Source: Phylloscopus collybita (lineage: Eukaryota; Chordata; Aves; Passeriformes; Phylloscopidae). From it: a stretch of DNA of 64,000 nucleotides. Below are positions 1 through 12,430 of this stretch, one piece after another; the stretch's first letter is position 1, and the number at the start of each line of letters is the position of its first letter. Under the pieces are notes generated by a model. The model made no database searches. It saw nothing but the letters and a program-made list of their open reading frames with translations, and was not told where the DNA came from. Both the position numbers and the translations under genes were made by a program. The stretch lies in the NCBI GenBank assembly GCA_027886175.1, contig JAJNNQ010000024.1, positions 32,839,001-32,903,000 on the forward strand. Direction: 5' to 3'.

Positions 1-1376
1 GAGCTGGCTCTTTCACCAGGGCAGAGAGCAATGGAGAGCAGTGCATCAGCCCCACTGCCATAAAAGCCCACAAAATGTCTGAGGAAGCTAGGAAATTAAA
101 GCTGAAGGAAAAAAAATCTAAATAGTAACTTTTGTGAGGGAGTATGAACCTTTGTTAGGCTTTGTAAAGCTGCTTTTTGTTTCACATGGGGCTTGGATGT
201 TTCTGCACTTGTTGGTTCATGTTGGTTTTTTCTCTTTTCACTGACACATGTGGGGTGTTTGCTGAGTCTGGAGCCAGGATACCTTCCAGAGAAAGAAGGC
301 AGATTTTTGGAAGAGTCACAGGGCTGAGAGCAGAACACTTAAAATTCTTTAGTACCTTCTTTAGGTACTAAATTCTTTAGGACTTCTTTAGTATCTCTCA
401 GAAGGAGGAAACACCTGACTCTTCTCCAAAATTTATATTCCTCAGCTATGACAATAGAGGGTAACTCCTTCCTCTGTAATTCGGGTTAGGAGATGGGAGA
501 GAAACCCTGTCCTGCTGACACACAAGGCTTCATCTCAGCAGAAGATGGTACCCCACACGTGGTGCTGTACCATGGGTGTATTCTGGAAGCAAAAGGCAAT
601 GTGGGGAAAGGAGCAAGCAAGTCATTCTGGGCTGAAAGTAGAAGCACAGAGTGATGCTCTTGGGGTACCTGTAGAATCCATCTGGGTACCACACTAGGTA
701 ATCTAACCCTGGGGCTAAGCTCATTCTCACATATCCCTGAGAAGCCCCAGGAGGGCAACAGGCAACCCTCCCCTTCAACAGCTACTCTCTTACAAGAGCT
801 TTTCTGGACCATACCCTGATATAATCCAGTTAGAGGTTATCCCAGCTAAAAAACTGGCTCTGTAAAACAGAAGAGAGCATGAATGTGTAGGACACCCACC
901 CATCCACCCCAAAAGATGAAAGCAGAGCTATGCTCAGTGTCAGCCCTGGGTTTTATCTGCCAAGTATTTACTTAATGCAGTAAGTTGTCAGGTATTTCAC
1001 ACTGGAAATTAGGCCACTTAATCAAAATGCTGTGTTGTCCAGAGATGCTTAATAACAGCATATTTGCCCACTATATTGGTGACTTATTTACCTTACTTAG
1101 CTGCCTCATTAAATCGGTGTGACCCTTATAAGGGAGGGGACAGAGGCAACGATTGCCCTCCACCATCACCGCTATCACTCTTCTGTTTAGGGAAATTCCT
1201 CCTGAGTGGAAAAAGCCAGAGCTGAACAAACAGGATAAAGGATACTGAGTGGGCCAGGAGTCAGGAAACTCTGCATCATTGTGCCTTCATCTCCTGTACA
1301 GTACCATCCCAAGATTTGCACGTGGGTATTATTCAACCTGCGGGCTGGAGCTGCAACTGGACAACCTTCAGGTTAA
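1..1376. other. Intergenic, nothing recognised
   Basis: Only short open frames without family resemblance, and the small inverted repeat at 348-372. No transposon sequence was identified by eye. Confidence 0.6.
348..372. repeat. Perfect 9-bp inverted repeat
   Basis: TTTAGTACC (348-356) and GGTACTAAA (364-372) form a perfect stem around a seven-base loop. TTCTTTAG words repeat around it. No role is assigned. Confidence 0.6.
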
Positions 1377-1690
1377 GATTCCTAGAATCATTTAGGAAGG
1401 AAAAAACCTCCAAGGCAATCAAGTTCAACCATTAACCAGCACTGCCAAGCCCACCACTAAACCATGTCCCCAGGTGCCACATCCACATGCATTTGAACAC
1501 TTTCAGGGATAGTGACTCCCCCACTTCTCTGGGTAGCCTGTTTCAATGCCTGACAACGTCTTGGGGAGGAAATTTTTTCCTAATATGCCATGTAAACCAT
1601 CCTGGTACCACTTGAAGCCACTTCTTTTTGTCTTGTCCCCTGTTACTTGGGAAAAGAGACCAACACCCACCCAGCTACAATCTTCCTTCA
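1377..1690 (-). mobile_element. CR1 LINE 3' fragment
   Basis: The plus strand reads as a reverse-complemented CR1 3' end: CTAGAATCATTTAGG, then ACACTTTCAGGGATAG, CTTCTCTGGGTAGCCTG and a CTTGTCCCCTGTTAC stretch. It is diverged and 5'-truncated. Confidence 0.85.
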
Positions 1691-3555
1691 GGGAGGTGAA
1701 GCTTACGGAATTTTAATCTCCCCTTCCCCCCAGCAGTGCTGGTTACAGCAGTAACAGGATGTTGACCATGTCTAATTCCAGAGGATGCTCTTTCCCACAG
1801 TCCTGACACTCCATTACCTTCTACCTTCAAGCTCACACAATGACAAAGAACTCCTGTCATCACCTGTGGTGTAATCACACCAAAGTGCCTGGGATGTCAA
1901 ATTGCTCCTCCAAGCAGGACAGAGCGCTATTTAGAGCAGTTAGCATCAAGCATCTAATGTGCACTGTGTTGCCCTCAGAATACAACCCAGCTTCATCTCT
2001 GCTGTCTCTTCTGCTTCTAACTAAAGCCTGTTCAGACGTTTCAGGGATATTTTTACTGTGATTGCAAATTCCTTTCCTTTTGACCTTCTTCATGTAAAGC
2101 AGATGTTTCCCAGTCCAGCACATTAGTCCCAGACGTTTCAGGGGCTGGATTCATTAATTTTGTCTGTGCTGGCTTTCTGTTGATGTGCATCTCTTGAAAC
2201 CAGTGATGTTATTTCTCTTTAAAGTGTTCAAACAAGTAAGGTTTATGTGATTCCTATGAAGTTAAATCAGCTCAAACACCCCAGTGTAAAGTACCAGGAT
2301 AACTAAAGCTCAGCTCACAACCTCTGAAAACCCACACTGAACCTCACTTGCATGCCCTGGTACCTCCTTCCTGTGACTCTGCCCTTCCCAGTTTGGGGTA
2401 CTCAAGAGAGGGCTGCATGAAAGGTGAAAGGTCCAAGGGACCTCTCCAGTCACACCCCTTCCATGCGTCCTTCATTTCTCCTGTGCCCCACCTCACCACT
2501 CAACCCATCATCCTACAAGGAAAAAAAGGACCTGCAGGACCTGAGACTGTTCTTTAATCATTACCTCACTAGCTTGTGTTTTATTTCACTAATATGACCC
2601 CCATCATTTAAGTCTAGACCTAATGAACTCCTCTGGAACACAGTGATGCCATGGGCAGGCACAGTGAAGGCAAAAATGGGAAGCAAAGTTCATGCGTGCT
2701 TGGAACGGCTGCAGAATGCCCTGGAACTGCTTACATAAGAAAGTAAGAAATGCCTGTTCATTGTGGTCATCCCTCGTCACCACTGTCCCAGCTCTTGCCA
2801 ACTTACAGCCCAGGGAGGTCAGATCAGGAGGGTTCAGGCAGTTTGTGATGTGAACTTTACCTAAGCAAATACAGGCTGTGATGAATAATTAACAGAGGCT
2901 GTAATATTGAACTGTTCTATGAAGGGTGGGAAGGGGCAGAGAGAATAATGAGAGAATATCAGCCTTGTAAAAAAACAGCATTTTTTTTCTAGCCCTCACT
3001 CTAAACCTGGACTTGACCTGTTCTGCTCTTCTCTGATCAAAGCAGAAGCTCTCCTGTGTGGATAAAATTTGGGAAGAAGTTTTTGGGAATTTTTTTTGGG
3101 AAGAGTTTTGCAGGACATCCAGTGTGGTCAGCATATAGCCAGGTTTCCCCTGTACAAAGAGGCACCAAAAGGAGGTGTAAAACTGAATTAGGCACCCAAG
3201 TTCACATTTACCTCACTCAATGCTGGTGGGGCTAAATGCTTTCTGCATTCCTCTAGAGAGCTTGTTCCCTGAGCTGAAGTTCCTGTTAAGGTTCAGCCAG
3301 GAGGTGCCTGCTGAAGTCAGCTCTGAAAGGCTATTGGCATGAGAGAAATTCCCTCTGCTTGAGCCAAAACAACCAAGCTGAGTATTTTCCTATTGTGTGC
3401 ATTATGTCTTTGCTTGGTTAACTCAGAGCCACGGTTGTTGTGTCCCCAGCAGAAGGAGAGGTGTCTATTTACCAGTTCAGAACAGCCTGGGCACCCCTGG
3501 TGAGGTGCTTGCTGTGGTTTGGAGAGCACCAAAACTCCCACAGGTGTTTATGACA
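1691..3555. other. Intergenic, nothing recognised
   Basis: Mixed-composition sequence between two CR1 fragments. Open frames are all under 85 codons and unrelated to known proteins as far as I can tell. Confidence 0.6.
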
Positions 3556-3752
3556 GGAGACTGTTGCGGTTGAAGGAGGCACCTACCCACCCAGCAGAGC
3601 AGTTTGGCTCTAAATAGTGCTCAGATGGACGGGACTTTCAGCGACGTGGTCTGTTGGGATGTGTCCCTGCCAATTGCAGGGGTTTCAGGACTAAATGATC
3701 TTGAAGGTCCCTTCTAACTCAGGCCATTCTATGGTTCTATGATTCTATGGCA
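3556..3752 (+). mobile_element. CR1 LINE 3' end
   Basis: The stretch ends with GATCTTGAAGGTCCCTTCTAAC followed by the CR1 terminal repeats TTCTATGGTTCTATGATTC, in the sense direction. The 5' edge is uncertain. A second CR1 in the opposite orientation starts about 100 bases downstream. Confidence 0.85.
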
Positions 3753-3856
3753 CAAGAGCTCACACACTGACCTACTGTCACCCAAACCATCCAAAGGTGA
3801 GCATGTTTCCCATCTTTGGCTTCAAGGCCTGTGTCCCAGGGCCTGAGAACAGGCAG

Positions 3857-5230
3857 GCCTTGATTTGTTGTCATCTGCATATTTCCTGATTATGGACTCA
3901 ATCCCCTCATCCATGTCATCAATAAAAATATTAAACAAAACTGGCCCCAGCACAGACCCCTGAGGGACAGCACTGGCCACCAGCCAGCTGGATGCAGCCC
4001 AGCACTGCATCCACCACTCTGGGCCCAGCCATGCAGCCAGTTCCTAACCCAGCAGAGAGTGCTCCTGTCCAAGCCCTGGGCTGCCAGCTTATCCAGGAGT
4101 GTGCTGTGGGGGACAGAGTCAAAGGCCTTGCTGAAGTCCAAATAGACAACATCCACAGCCTTCCCTGCATCCACCAGGCAGGTCACCTGGTCATAAAAGG
4201 AGATCAGGTTGGTCAAACATGACCTATCCCTCCTAAAGCCGTGCTGGCTGGGTCTGATACCCTGGCCATCCTGTAGGTGCTGTGTGATGACACTCAATGT
4301 AAACTGTTCCATTATCTTACTGGGTACTGAGGTCAGGCTAACTGGTCTGTAATTACCAGGGTCCTTCTTCCCACCCTTTTTGTGAATGAAAGTTACATTG
4401 GCCAGCTTCCAGTCATCTGGAACCTCATTAGTGAGTCAGGACTGTTGGTAGATGATGGAGAGTGGCTTTGCAAGCTCATCTGCCAGCTCCCTCATCACCC
4501 TGGGATGGATCCCATCTGGGCCCATGGATTTATGAACATCCAAGAGTCTCACCAGTTCTCTGACTGCCTCCTCCTGGATAACAGGGGGACCATTCTGCTC
4601 CCCAACACCATCTCCCAAGCCAGGAGGACAATTGTCCTGAGGACAACCGCTTTTTCTGTTGAAACTTGCTGCAAAGAAGGTGTTAGGCACTTCTGCCTTT
4701 TCCTCATCTTTAGTCACTAAATTCCCTCACACATCTAATGGAGAACGGAGGTTGTCCTTGCCCTTCATTTTGCCATTAATGTATTTATAAAAATATTTCT
4801 CATAGTCCTTTACAGAAGTGGCCAGATTGACTTCTAACTGGCCTTTTTCCTATCTATCTTTTTGCTACATGACCTAGGAACTCCCTTAAGCATTTCCTGA
4901 GATGCCTGATGCTTCTTCCAAAGGTAATGGCACCCTCATTTTTTTCCTTAGTTCCTTCAAAAGCTTCTTGCCCATTCAGGCCAGTGGTGCTCCTCGACAG
5001 CTCATCTTTTGGCACACAGGCACAGTCTGTTCCTGTGCCTTCAAGATCTCTGTTTTGAAGCACACCTGACTTTCCTGGACTTCTTTGCTTTTAAGAGCTG
5101 CTTCCCAAAGTATTCTCCAAATAAGTCTCTTGAACAGGCCAAAGTCTGCCCTCTAGAAGTCCAGTGTGAAAGTTTTATTGATGCCCCTCCTGTTTCATCA
5201 AATATTGAAGACTCTATGATTTCATGACTT
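3857..5230 (-). mobile_element. CR1 LINE ORF2 fragment (reverse transcriptase region)
   Basis: At about 1.37 kb this is the longest CR1 piece in the window. On the minus strand it encodes ordered reverse-transcriptase blocks: [19 protein letters not shown] (about 4520-4570), [54 protein letters not shown] and the catalytic-box remnant YADD near 3880. These occupy different frames (4436-4717, 3890-4312, 3822-4010), so the copy is frameshifted. Both ends are truncated: the endonuclease and the 3' terminus are missing. Upstream ORF2 sequence runs out at about 5230. Confidence 0.92.
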
Positions 5231-8200
5231 GAGAGTGAAAAGTAAAAAGCAATCAAAATACAGGAGGCAAGTGAGAAGTGTATACTTTCTTTGCAATGTT
5301 TTACCAAAGAGGCATATTTAACTGTTTTATCTCCTTATTTCAGACAGAGACTATGGGCTACATAGTCCCTACACCTGCTCTAGCATTTGATGGTGTGTGT
5401 TTTCAGCTTGGGTACTTGAGTGTTTCACCACCCAAACAAGGCAGCTTTCCTTTTGGAATGGAAGGGAGCCATGGCTCCTCTCAGATTTAAGAACCTAAGA
5501 TTTGCAAATATTTTCTATAAAGAAAAGCAAGACCCCAGTGTAAGAATTTTCCAGTGTTTGTCTTAACACCTCTACACATGTGGAGCTGGACAAGTTAGTG
5601 AGGGGTTTTGATCTTGTTTTACTCAGAGTCTGGACGATGCAGTCAGAAGAAATAAAATCACAAATGCTTGTGCTCTCTCTCTCTTCTTCCCTCCCTGCCT
5701 CCGTATCTGCCTATCATTTGTGCTGTTCTTGCAGTAACTGAATCCTTTCCCATAAATTCAGTGGCAATGGAGAGGTTCCCAGTGAGTGTCCTAGAGCTAC
5801 TGGACTAACTGGACTGATAGGATTACAATACCTCCCATGGTCAGGTTCAGAACTTGTTCATCAATTTTGTTCATTTCTTGATCGTGTTTTGGGGTTTTTT
5901 TTCTAAAATAAGCCTACAGAATACATTCATGTTTTACAGATAATATGTATCAATTCTTAGTCTCACACAGATTCCAGGCGGAGTTTATCTAAGATCCTAA
6001 AGCAAACTCCTTGCTGCTGGTCAGATGAAACTGTGTCTGGGGGAAGTCCCCCACTCTTGTGTTTGAAGACCTCCCACTTCTCTCTTTGATCCTGTTCCCT
6101 GGGGAATTTCCACTGCTCTTCCTACTTCCTTCTGGTCTGAATTTCTCAATTTCTAGTTTGGCAAACTAAACCCCTTAACAAGAGAAAGAGCTTCCTAGAA
6201 TTGGTGTCAGTTTACACAGGTGCCAGGGTAAAAAACACACGATCTTTGAGGACTGGAAACAACAAGGACTGTAAGATCAGATATGAGGGGTCAGGGCAGG
6301 GTGTAGCAAGGAAAGATGAACATCAGTTTTCCTTTCTCTCTCTGAGAAACAGCACTTGAAGGAACCAGTGAGAGGTGATGTGGCCCAAAATGTGTGTATG
6401 CAGAGAGTTGCACCAAATTTGGAAATAGAGCTGAGGGGGATTTGAGATGCCCAAATCCAGCAGAGTCGGGCTCTGGCTCTGTTGGCAATCACTGCTTGGC
6501 TCTGGAGTTTGGTTTTAGAGTGGGATCCAGCTCTCCCTTAGGGCTGCAAGAAGGGGTGGGACCCAACAGAGAGACCTTCTAACAACTGCCCTGCTATTCC
6601 AGCTAATCTCTCCTTTATTGCCATCCTTTTGGCACTGCAGCTTTTTGCATTTCAGATCTTTCTAAATATGAGCAAGGGAACAAGAAGGCAGAGGAGCACA
6701 ATGGTGGGAATGGTGTCAGTATAGGGATGCAGCAGGGAGGGAGGAATGTTGAACAGCTAAAGCTTTTTCTTCCTTCTAGCACACAGTGTCTTAGGAGATG
6801 CTTTACATCACTGGTAGCTCTGGACCTGACAGGAGCATCCAGATTGAATCAGATATAGCCCCTGTCCATCTGGGCTTTTCCTCATGCATGTCCCCAAAAT
6901 ACCAATACACGCATCTGACTTGCCTCCAGGGTGCCAGGGATTTGGTATGGGTAGGCTTTGTTCCTGATTTTTCTCTGGGACATGATGAGGGAAAGTCAGT
7001 AAGAACATGAGGCACAGGAGGGGGGTAAGCAGAGAAGAGAACAGTGATTGTTAAAGGAGATGCATGGAATCCTTTGTAAACAGCAGAATTTTGTGGTTGC
7101 AAAAGCAAAATATCTTTGTTTGCATTGGCCTCAAAAACAAAATATGTGTGACTGTTTGTCATTTATTCTTGATTTGGTGTCTGATAGCAGCTCCAGCTCT
7201 GTGAAAAGTTGGGAGCAGTGTTCCTGCTCCTGGTATGTGAAGATGAACTTGTGGTCGAGGGCCAGGCCAAGGAATTTGGCTCCTCTGCCAGGCCCTGAAG
7301 CAGACTGGCTGCCTCAGACACACAGCACAGCAGTGAGCATCCCTGTGCCTCAAAATGTCTAACCATTCAGGGGCATCTGGCTCCAAAAGGAGTGAAGAGA
7401 GGGAAGCAGCATCTTGCCCCTGCCAGTTTGGAAAATGTTGAGTAGTGGATTAAAAAAGGCATTTTCCTGGTGAGTTGCACCCTTTAATAATGAGGATTCA
7501 CAGCATCTTTGGATCAAAATCTTAACCAGCATATATTCTGACTTTGGGCATCATTAAATTTAACAGAAGACTCTCTTTATGAAGGTCAGAGCCTAAGCTC
7601 AGTGAAACACATCAGATACCTAATTCTCTTAGGCTCACCCATCATTTCCTAGACCCCAACCAGGCTTTCCTGGCCACATCATAGTGCTCCAAAGCTGAAG
7701 GGATCTGATAGGGATTCTGACAGATGCTGCATTGTACTTTATGTATGTATTGTGTCATCTTTTGTCACATTAATGCTTGCTAAGGTCTTGAGACCCTTGG
7801 GAATAGAAAGGATTTAGGGATCAGGTGATCACACACATTGCATATATCAGCTTGCTGAGCAGGGAATGGATTTAAGCCTGGATTTAAGGGAATTCTAGGC
7901 TTAAATGCATTCTGAAGGCATCCCAGTTTGTTGGTTTTATGCAGCTCTGCTATAACAGCATCTGCTGGGATATTATTCTCTTCATTAGTCAGGCCAAAAC
8001 TTAGAAGATCCCCATATCTGCAGAGTAATACAGGATGGTGTATTTGTTTTGGTTTCTGTTTCAATTCCTCAGCCCTTACACGAGCTGTCACACGAGGGCT
8101 GCAAGCTGCAGGCTGCCTACCCTCTTCTCTTGCTAAAGGCACCACTGGTTTTTCAGGTAAAGCTTTCCTTCTATAGTCTCTCGCTTTATTCCATGTCAGC

Positions 8201-10046
8201 AGCTGGGTTAATTTTGAGGGGTTTGATCTGCAGAGGGGTGAAAGCACACAGTCACACAGCCAGGGAGATTTCTGAGCATGGCAAGACAAAACAATCTCTT
8301 CTTTCTGTACGCCTTCCTTGGATTTATTGTCTGCATCAGCCAGACTCCTGGTTCCAGCTGCAAGTTTTTATTATTCCAAGAATAATCGTTTGGCTAACAG
8401 AGACCTCTCCCTGCAGACAGAGGGAAGGATCAACCCAAACTGATATTGCAGATGGAAGTTTGCTTGGAACAGCTCACAATACCAAAGAGAAAGCAAAGGG
8501 ATTTTAACAGAAGCATCTACCTTTTTTTCCCTGGTTGGCCTTTCTCCCCTCTCTCTCTCTCTCCTCCACCACCTTGAAAAAAAAAAAAGAAACGTAAGTG
8601 CAGAACTATATTACTGAAAGAAAAGCAGCATAAAGACAGACTATCAGGTTCCCTAAAGTGCAAATTCAAATCCAGTGGCTTATAGCATATTTGGGTCAGG
8701 TCCTTTGGAAGAAATGGAGAAGATACACAAAGGAGGCACCTACAGCATCCATTTACCCATCCACTCGTGGGTTGTTGTGAATCCTGAAATGGCTGATTAG
8801 CTCCTCACTTATTGAGCAGAAGCATCAGAAAAAGGGGCCTGAAAATGGCCCTTTTGCCCCAATTTCTCACCCATCAGATGGAAGTCATCACCAGCAGAGC
8901 AGTGGGCAGAGGAGGTAGGAAGGGCACCAGTTGCTCTGGCAGTCAGGCTGTGTGGGAGATGAGAACTGTCCTGGATATGGAAACATTACTTGGCCTTGTT
9001 TGTCATTCTCTTGGTTTTACTGACGAGATTAATTCTCTTCTCTGTGTGAGGTTAGCATTAATCCAGAGCAGTAGTGCTTGCCTCCACAGCCAGACTTCTG
9101 CCATTGTCCTGGGGTGCAGAATGTATGTCCAAAGCACAATGCCTGTCAGCCCCAAACAGGCTGCTCTGCTGGCAAAACCACCCAAAACTTCACTTTTCCA
9201 AGAGCAGTCTATAGTGTTGAGGTCCCCAGTGCTCAGTCCTGGTTATGGTTGCTAATATGAACTCTACACTTAACCCACAGGCCCAAGCTGCTCTCCACAA
9301 GGCATCCAGATGTATTCCTAAGCTCCACACACTCCACTTTTCCACAGTCACAACTGCATGACTCAGTGCTGCGCAGCAGTTTTCATTTCCAAAGCGTTTT
9401 GCAAACATGAGCTGACTAAGCCTTGCCAGACCCCATTCCTTGCCAATTCTATTGAAGGGGCCTCTGAGGAGAACGGCTGCAAGCTCAGCCCAGAGGTGCA
9501 ATTTCATTTTCAATTGAATAAGCATTTGGGAGGGGGTTGAGAGATGAAAAAAGTTGTTGTTCAGTTGCTGCTGAGATTTTATGCTTATTTTATTGCAATG
9601 TCTACTTATTCAGGAACGCAACAACATCCTAGGTGCTGATAACAAGCTCACCTCAGAGCATGGGACTTCTGGGCCTCGAGGGAAGGCAATAAAGGTGACA
9701 GTTAATGTCTCTTCAGTGTTAAAATCTGTGACTACAAGAAAGATGATACACTGTCTCTAAAACTGTACACCATCTTCCGCGTCCCACCCCTACCCCTGAG
9801 GCTGGAGGCAATTAGAGCAGGGGTTGCAGTTTGCACAGATCAAAAACTCTGGCTGCAATAAATCCAAACAAAAAGCAAGTTTTGGTCTCTCAGTCTTTTC
9901 ATGCCATAGGCTTCTCCTCTCATATTACACCACCTGGTCTCTTCATGCTGCAGTTGGGGGTGGCACCACATAGACAGAGAGGTGATGTACTGGGAACTGC
10001 TAACGCAGGGAGAGCGTCTCCATTACATGCCTTCACAGTTATCCCA
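5231..10046. other. Intergenic, only low-complexity features
   Basis: It holds pyrimidine-rich patches at about 5670-5705 and 8545-8570, and an A run at about 8577-8588. The longest frames (169 codons at 7780-8289 minus, 152 at 8049-8507 plus) show no family motifs. Confidence 0.6.
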
Positions 10047-10630
10047 TTGAATCACAGAACTATTTGGGTTGGAAGGGACCTTAAAGTTCATCTAGTTGCC
10101 AGCAGGAACACCTTCCAGTAGACCAGAGCTCCAACCAGGTTGGCCACTTCCAGAGGAGGGGCAGCCACAGCTTCTCTGAGAAACCTGTGCCAGCACCTCA
10201 CCACTCTCACAGGGAAGAATTTCTTTCTAATATCTAATCTAAACCTGCTCTGTGTGAGGTTAAAGCCATTCTTCCTTGTCAAAAGTCCCCCTCCAGCTCT
10301 CTTGTAGCACTTTCAGGTACTGGGAAGGCCTCTAAGGTCTCCCCACAGCCATCTCTTCTCCAGGCTAAACAACTCCAGCTTTCTCAGTCTGACTCACCAG
10401 GACAGGTCCTCCAGCTCTCTGAACCTCTTCATGGCATCCTTTGGACTCACTTCAGCAGGTCCATGTCCTTCTTATATTGGAGGACCCAGAACTGGATGCA
10501 GCACTCCAGAGCAGAGTAGAGGGGGAAAATCATCTCCCTCAACCTTATGGACACACTTCTTTTGATGCTGCCCTGGATACAGCTGATTTTAGTCTTCTAA
10601 CTACTAGTGAAATCCCAAGCTGTAATATGC
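10047..10630 (-). mobile_element. CR1 LINE 3' fragment, about 580 bp
   Basis: It starts at the element's 3' end (GAATCACAGAACTATTTGGG, GGAAGGGACCTTAAAG). It then runs through the CR1 landmarks CTTCCAGTAGACCAG, CCTAATATCTAATCTAAACC-like sequence, TCTCCAGGCTAAACAACTCC and CAGGTCCATGTCCTTCTTAT. The terminal ORF2 codons and the 3' UTR are represented in antisense. Confidence 0.93.
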
Positions 10631-12275
10631 TGAACTTGCATAAAGCTTGTCTCCATGGTTTGATATAAAAATTCTAGAAAATTAAAAATTTGGATCAGTC
10701 CCAGGGGGTCTGAGATGGAGATAGGAGAGCTAAATGTTCAAATCCCAGAGAAAGAAATTCTTGGATTTTAGACTGACTACCTTGCATCTCTGCAAAGAAT
10801 TGGAATTTTCCAAGCCTTGGAATTTGCATATCAACATCTGTTTTACTAGGAAACAGGCACCCAGATGCTCAAAAAACTCTTTGAAACCCTCTACTTTTGA
10901 TGCTAAGCTTTATCACTTCTAATATATTTTGAAGGAAAATGGAAGTGAAAATTGCCACTGAAGTCACTTCCTGTGGAATGCATGAACCTTCCTCTACTCG
11001 CCATCCCAGACATCACACATCAGCATCAAGTGGTGCTGAGCTACCGGTGCTTTGAATATGGGAGTGCAAATGGCCAGGGTGCCATCAGGGCCTTCAGTTC
11101 TCTCCTGCATCTCTTGGGACAGCTCAGTTTTAGCATCTGTGAACTGCAGCTCAGGAAAATGGAAGCATCTGTTTAAAACACTGACACAAGATGTAAATCC
11201 ATACAGAAGAAAAACTCAGTTTTATCAGAGAAGGCTTGGCCTGGGGAAGAGCTAGCCTAAGCAGACCATGGTCTGGTCTGTACCATCTTGCAGTCCAAGC
11301 CAAAAAAAAGCATCTGTATCTTGACTTTGCAGGACATGGCTCAGAAGCACAAGTTGCTCAAAGTTATAAGCAGAAAAGAACACTAAAGGAGAAAACCAGA
11401 AGAAGAAGTCACGTGTTGGCATCTCCCCAGTCTGACCATGGTTTTACTGATCATTGCATCCTGCAGAGTAGCTTTGGCATTTTGATAAATGTCATTGATC
11501 TTCCTAAGTGCAGACTCCAAGAAAGGTATCTTTGAGAACAGTCTATAAGTTTTTCTCATAACTAAGTGTATTTCTATTTAGGTATTGACTGTTACTGTAA
11601 AAGGCTGTGAGTCAAGAGTGGAAGTGCCTTAGAAGAAATGCTCTGCTATAGTCAGTCCCATATTTGTGAACTTCATAATGAGTGAAAATTTTATTGCTTT
11701 AATGATGCAGCAGGTAGACTTAAAACACCATAGTAGATCTTTTCTGCTCTGGGGTCTCTGAATCATTGGAACTTTGGCTATGGCTGGTTAAGAAAAAAGT
11801 ATTAGCTACAGGTGGTTTCATCCTTCATTGTCCTGTTTCAGCCCTGGTAAGTCCTAAAGCAGGAGTATTTTAGCTGTTAAGGAGGGAAGGTGATTTGCAG
11901 TCAATATTCACATTGGCATTAACAGTTCACAAAGGAGAACTAACTCTAATTGCAGAAAGATCACAGCTGATTTAAATTTGCATCACTCACTTTTGATGTA
12001 CTTCTCTCGAGAAACACCAGTTGTACATTGATTTTTCTGCACAGAATGTGATGAAAGATGGGCAAAGATGCTCTACTTGTCACATTTCAGTTCCTCCCTT
12101 CCTACAGTGCTTTCAGGTGTGCTTCAGTTGTTCAGAAATGCCATCAGGGATTGCTGGTCTTTGTGGTTTGCTGTGCACATTGAACCCGACAGTCTGGGAC
12201 ACCAAGGAGTATCTGTCTACAGGGATACCAGTTGGGGCTAGTAGGAAATTCCCAGTGAAACTCTTTGGGAATTCA
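10631..12275. other. Intergenic, nothing recognised
   Basis: Non-repetitive sequence with short frames only. No transposon or gene evidence was seen. Confidence 0.6.
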
Positions 12276-12430
12276 TAAAATCATAGAATGGTTTGACTCC
12301 GAAACAGACCTTGAAGACCACCTAGTTTCAAGCTCCCTACCACAGACAGGGGCACCTTCCACTAGCACAGGTTGCTCAGAGCCCCATCCAGCCTGGACTT
12401 GAACATCTCCAGGGATATGGGAATTGCCCT
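12276..12430 (-). mobile_element. CR1 LINE 3' fragment
   Basis: The plus strand begins AAAATCATAGAATGGTTTG and continues with CACCTTCCACTAGCACAGG, TTGCTCAGAGCCCCATCCAG and GAACATCTCCAGGGATA. All are in the order of a reversed CR1 3' end. Confidence 0.9.

Noticed and set aside
7780..8289. 169-codon minus-strand frame
   Set aside because: No recognisable motif. A frame of this length is expected by chance in 64 kb of both strands.
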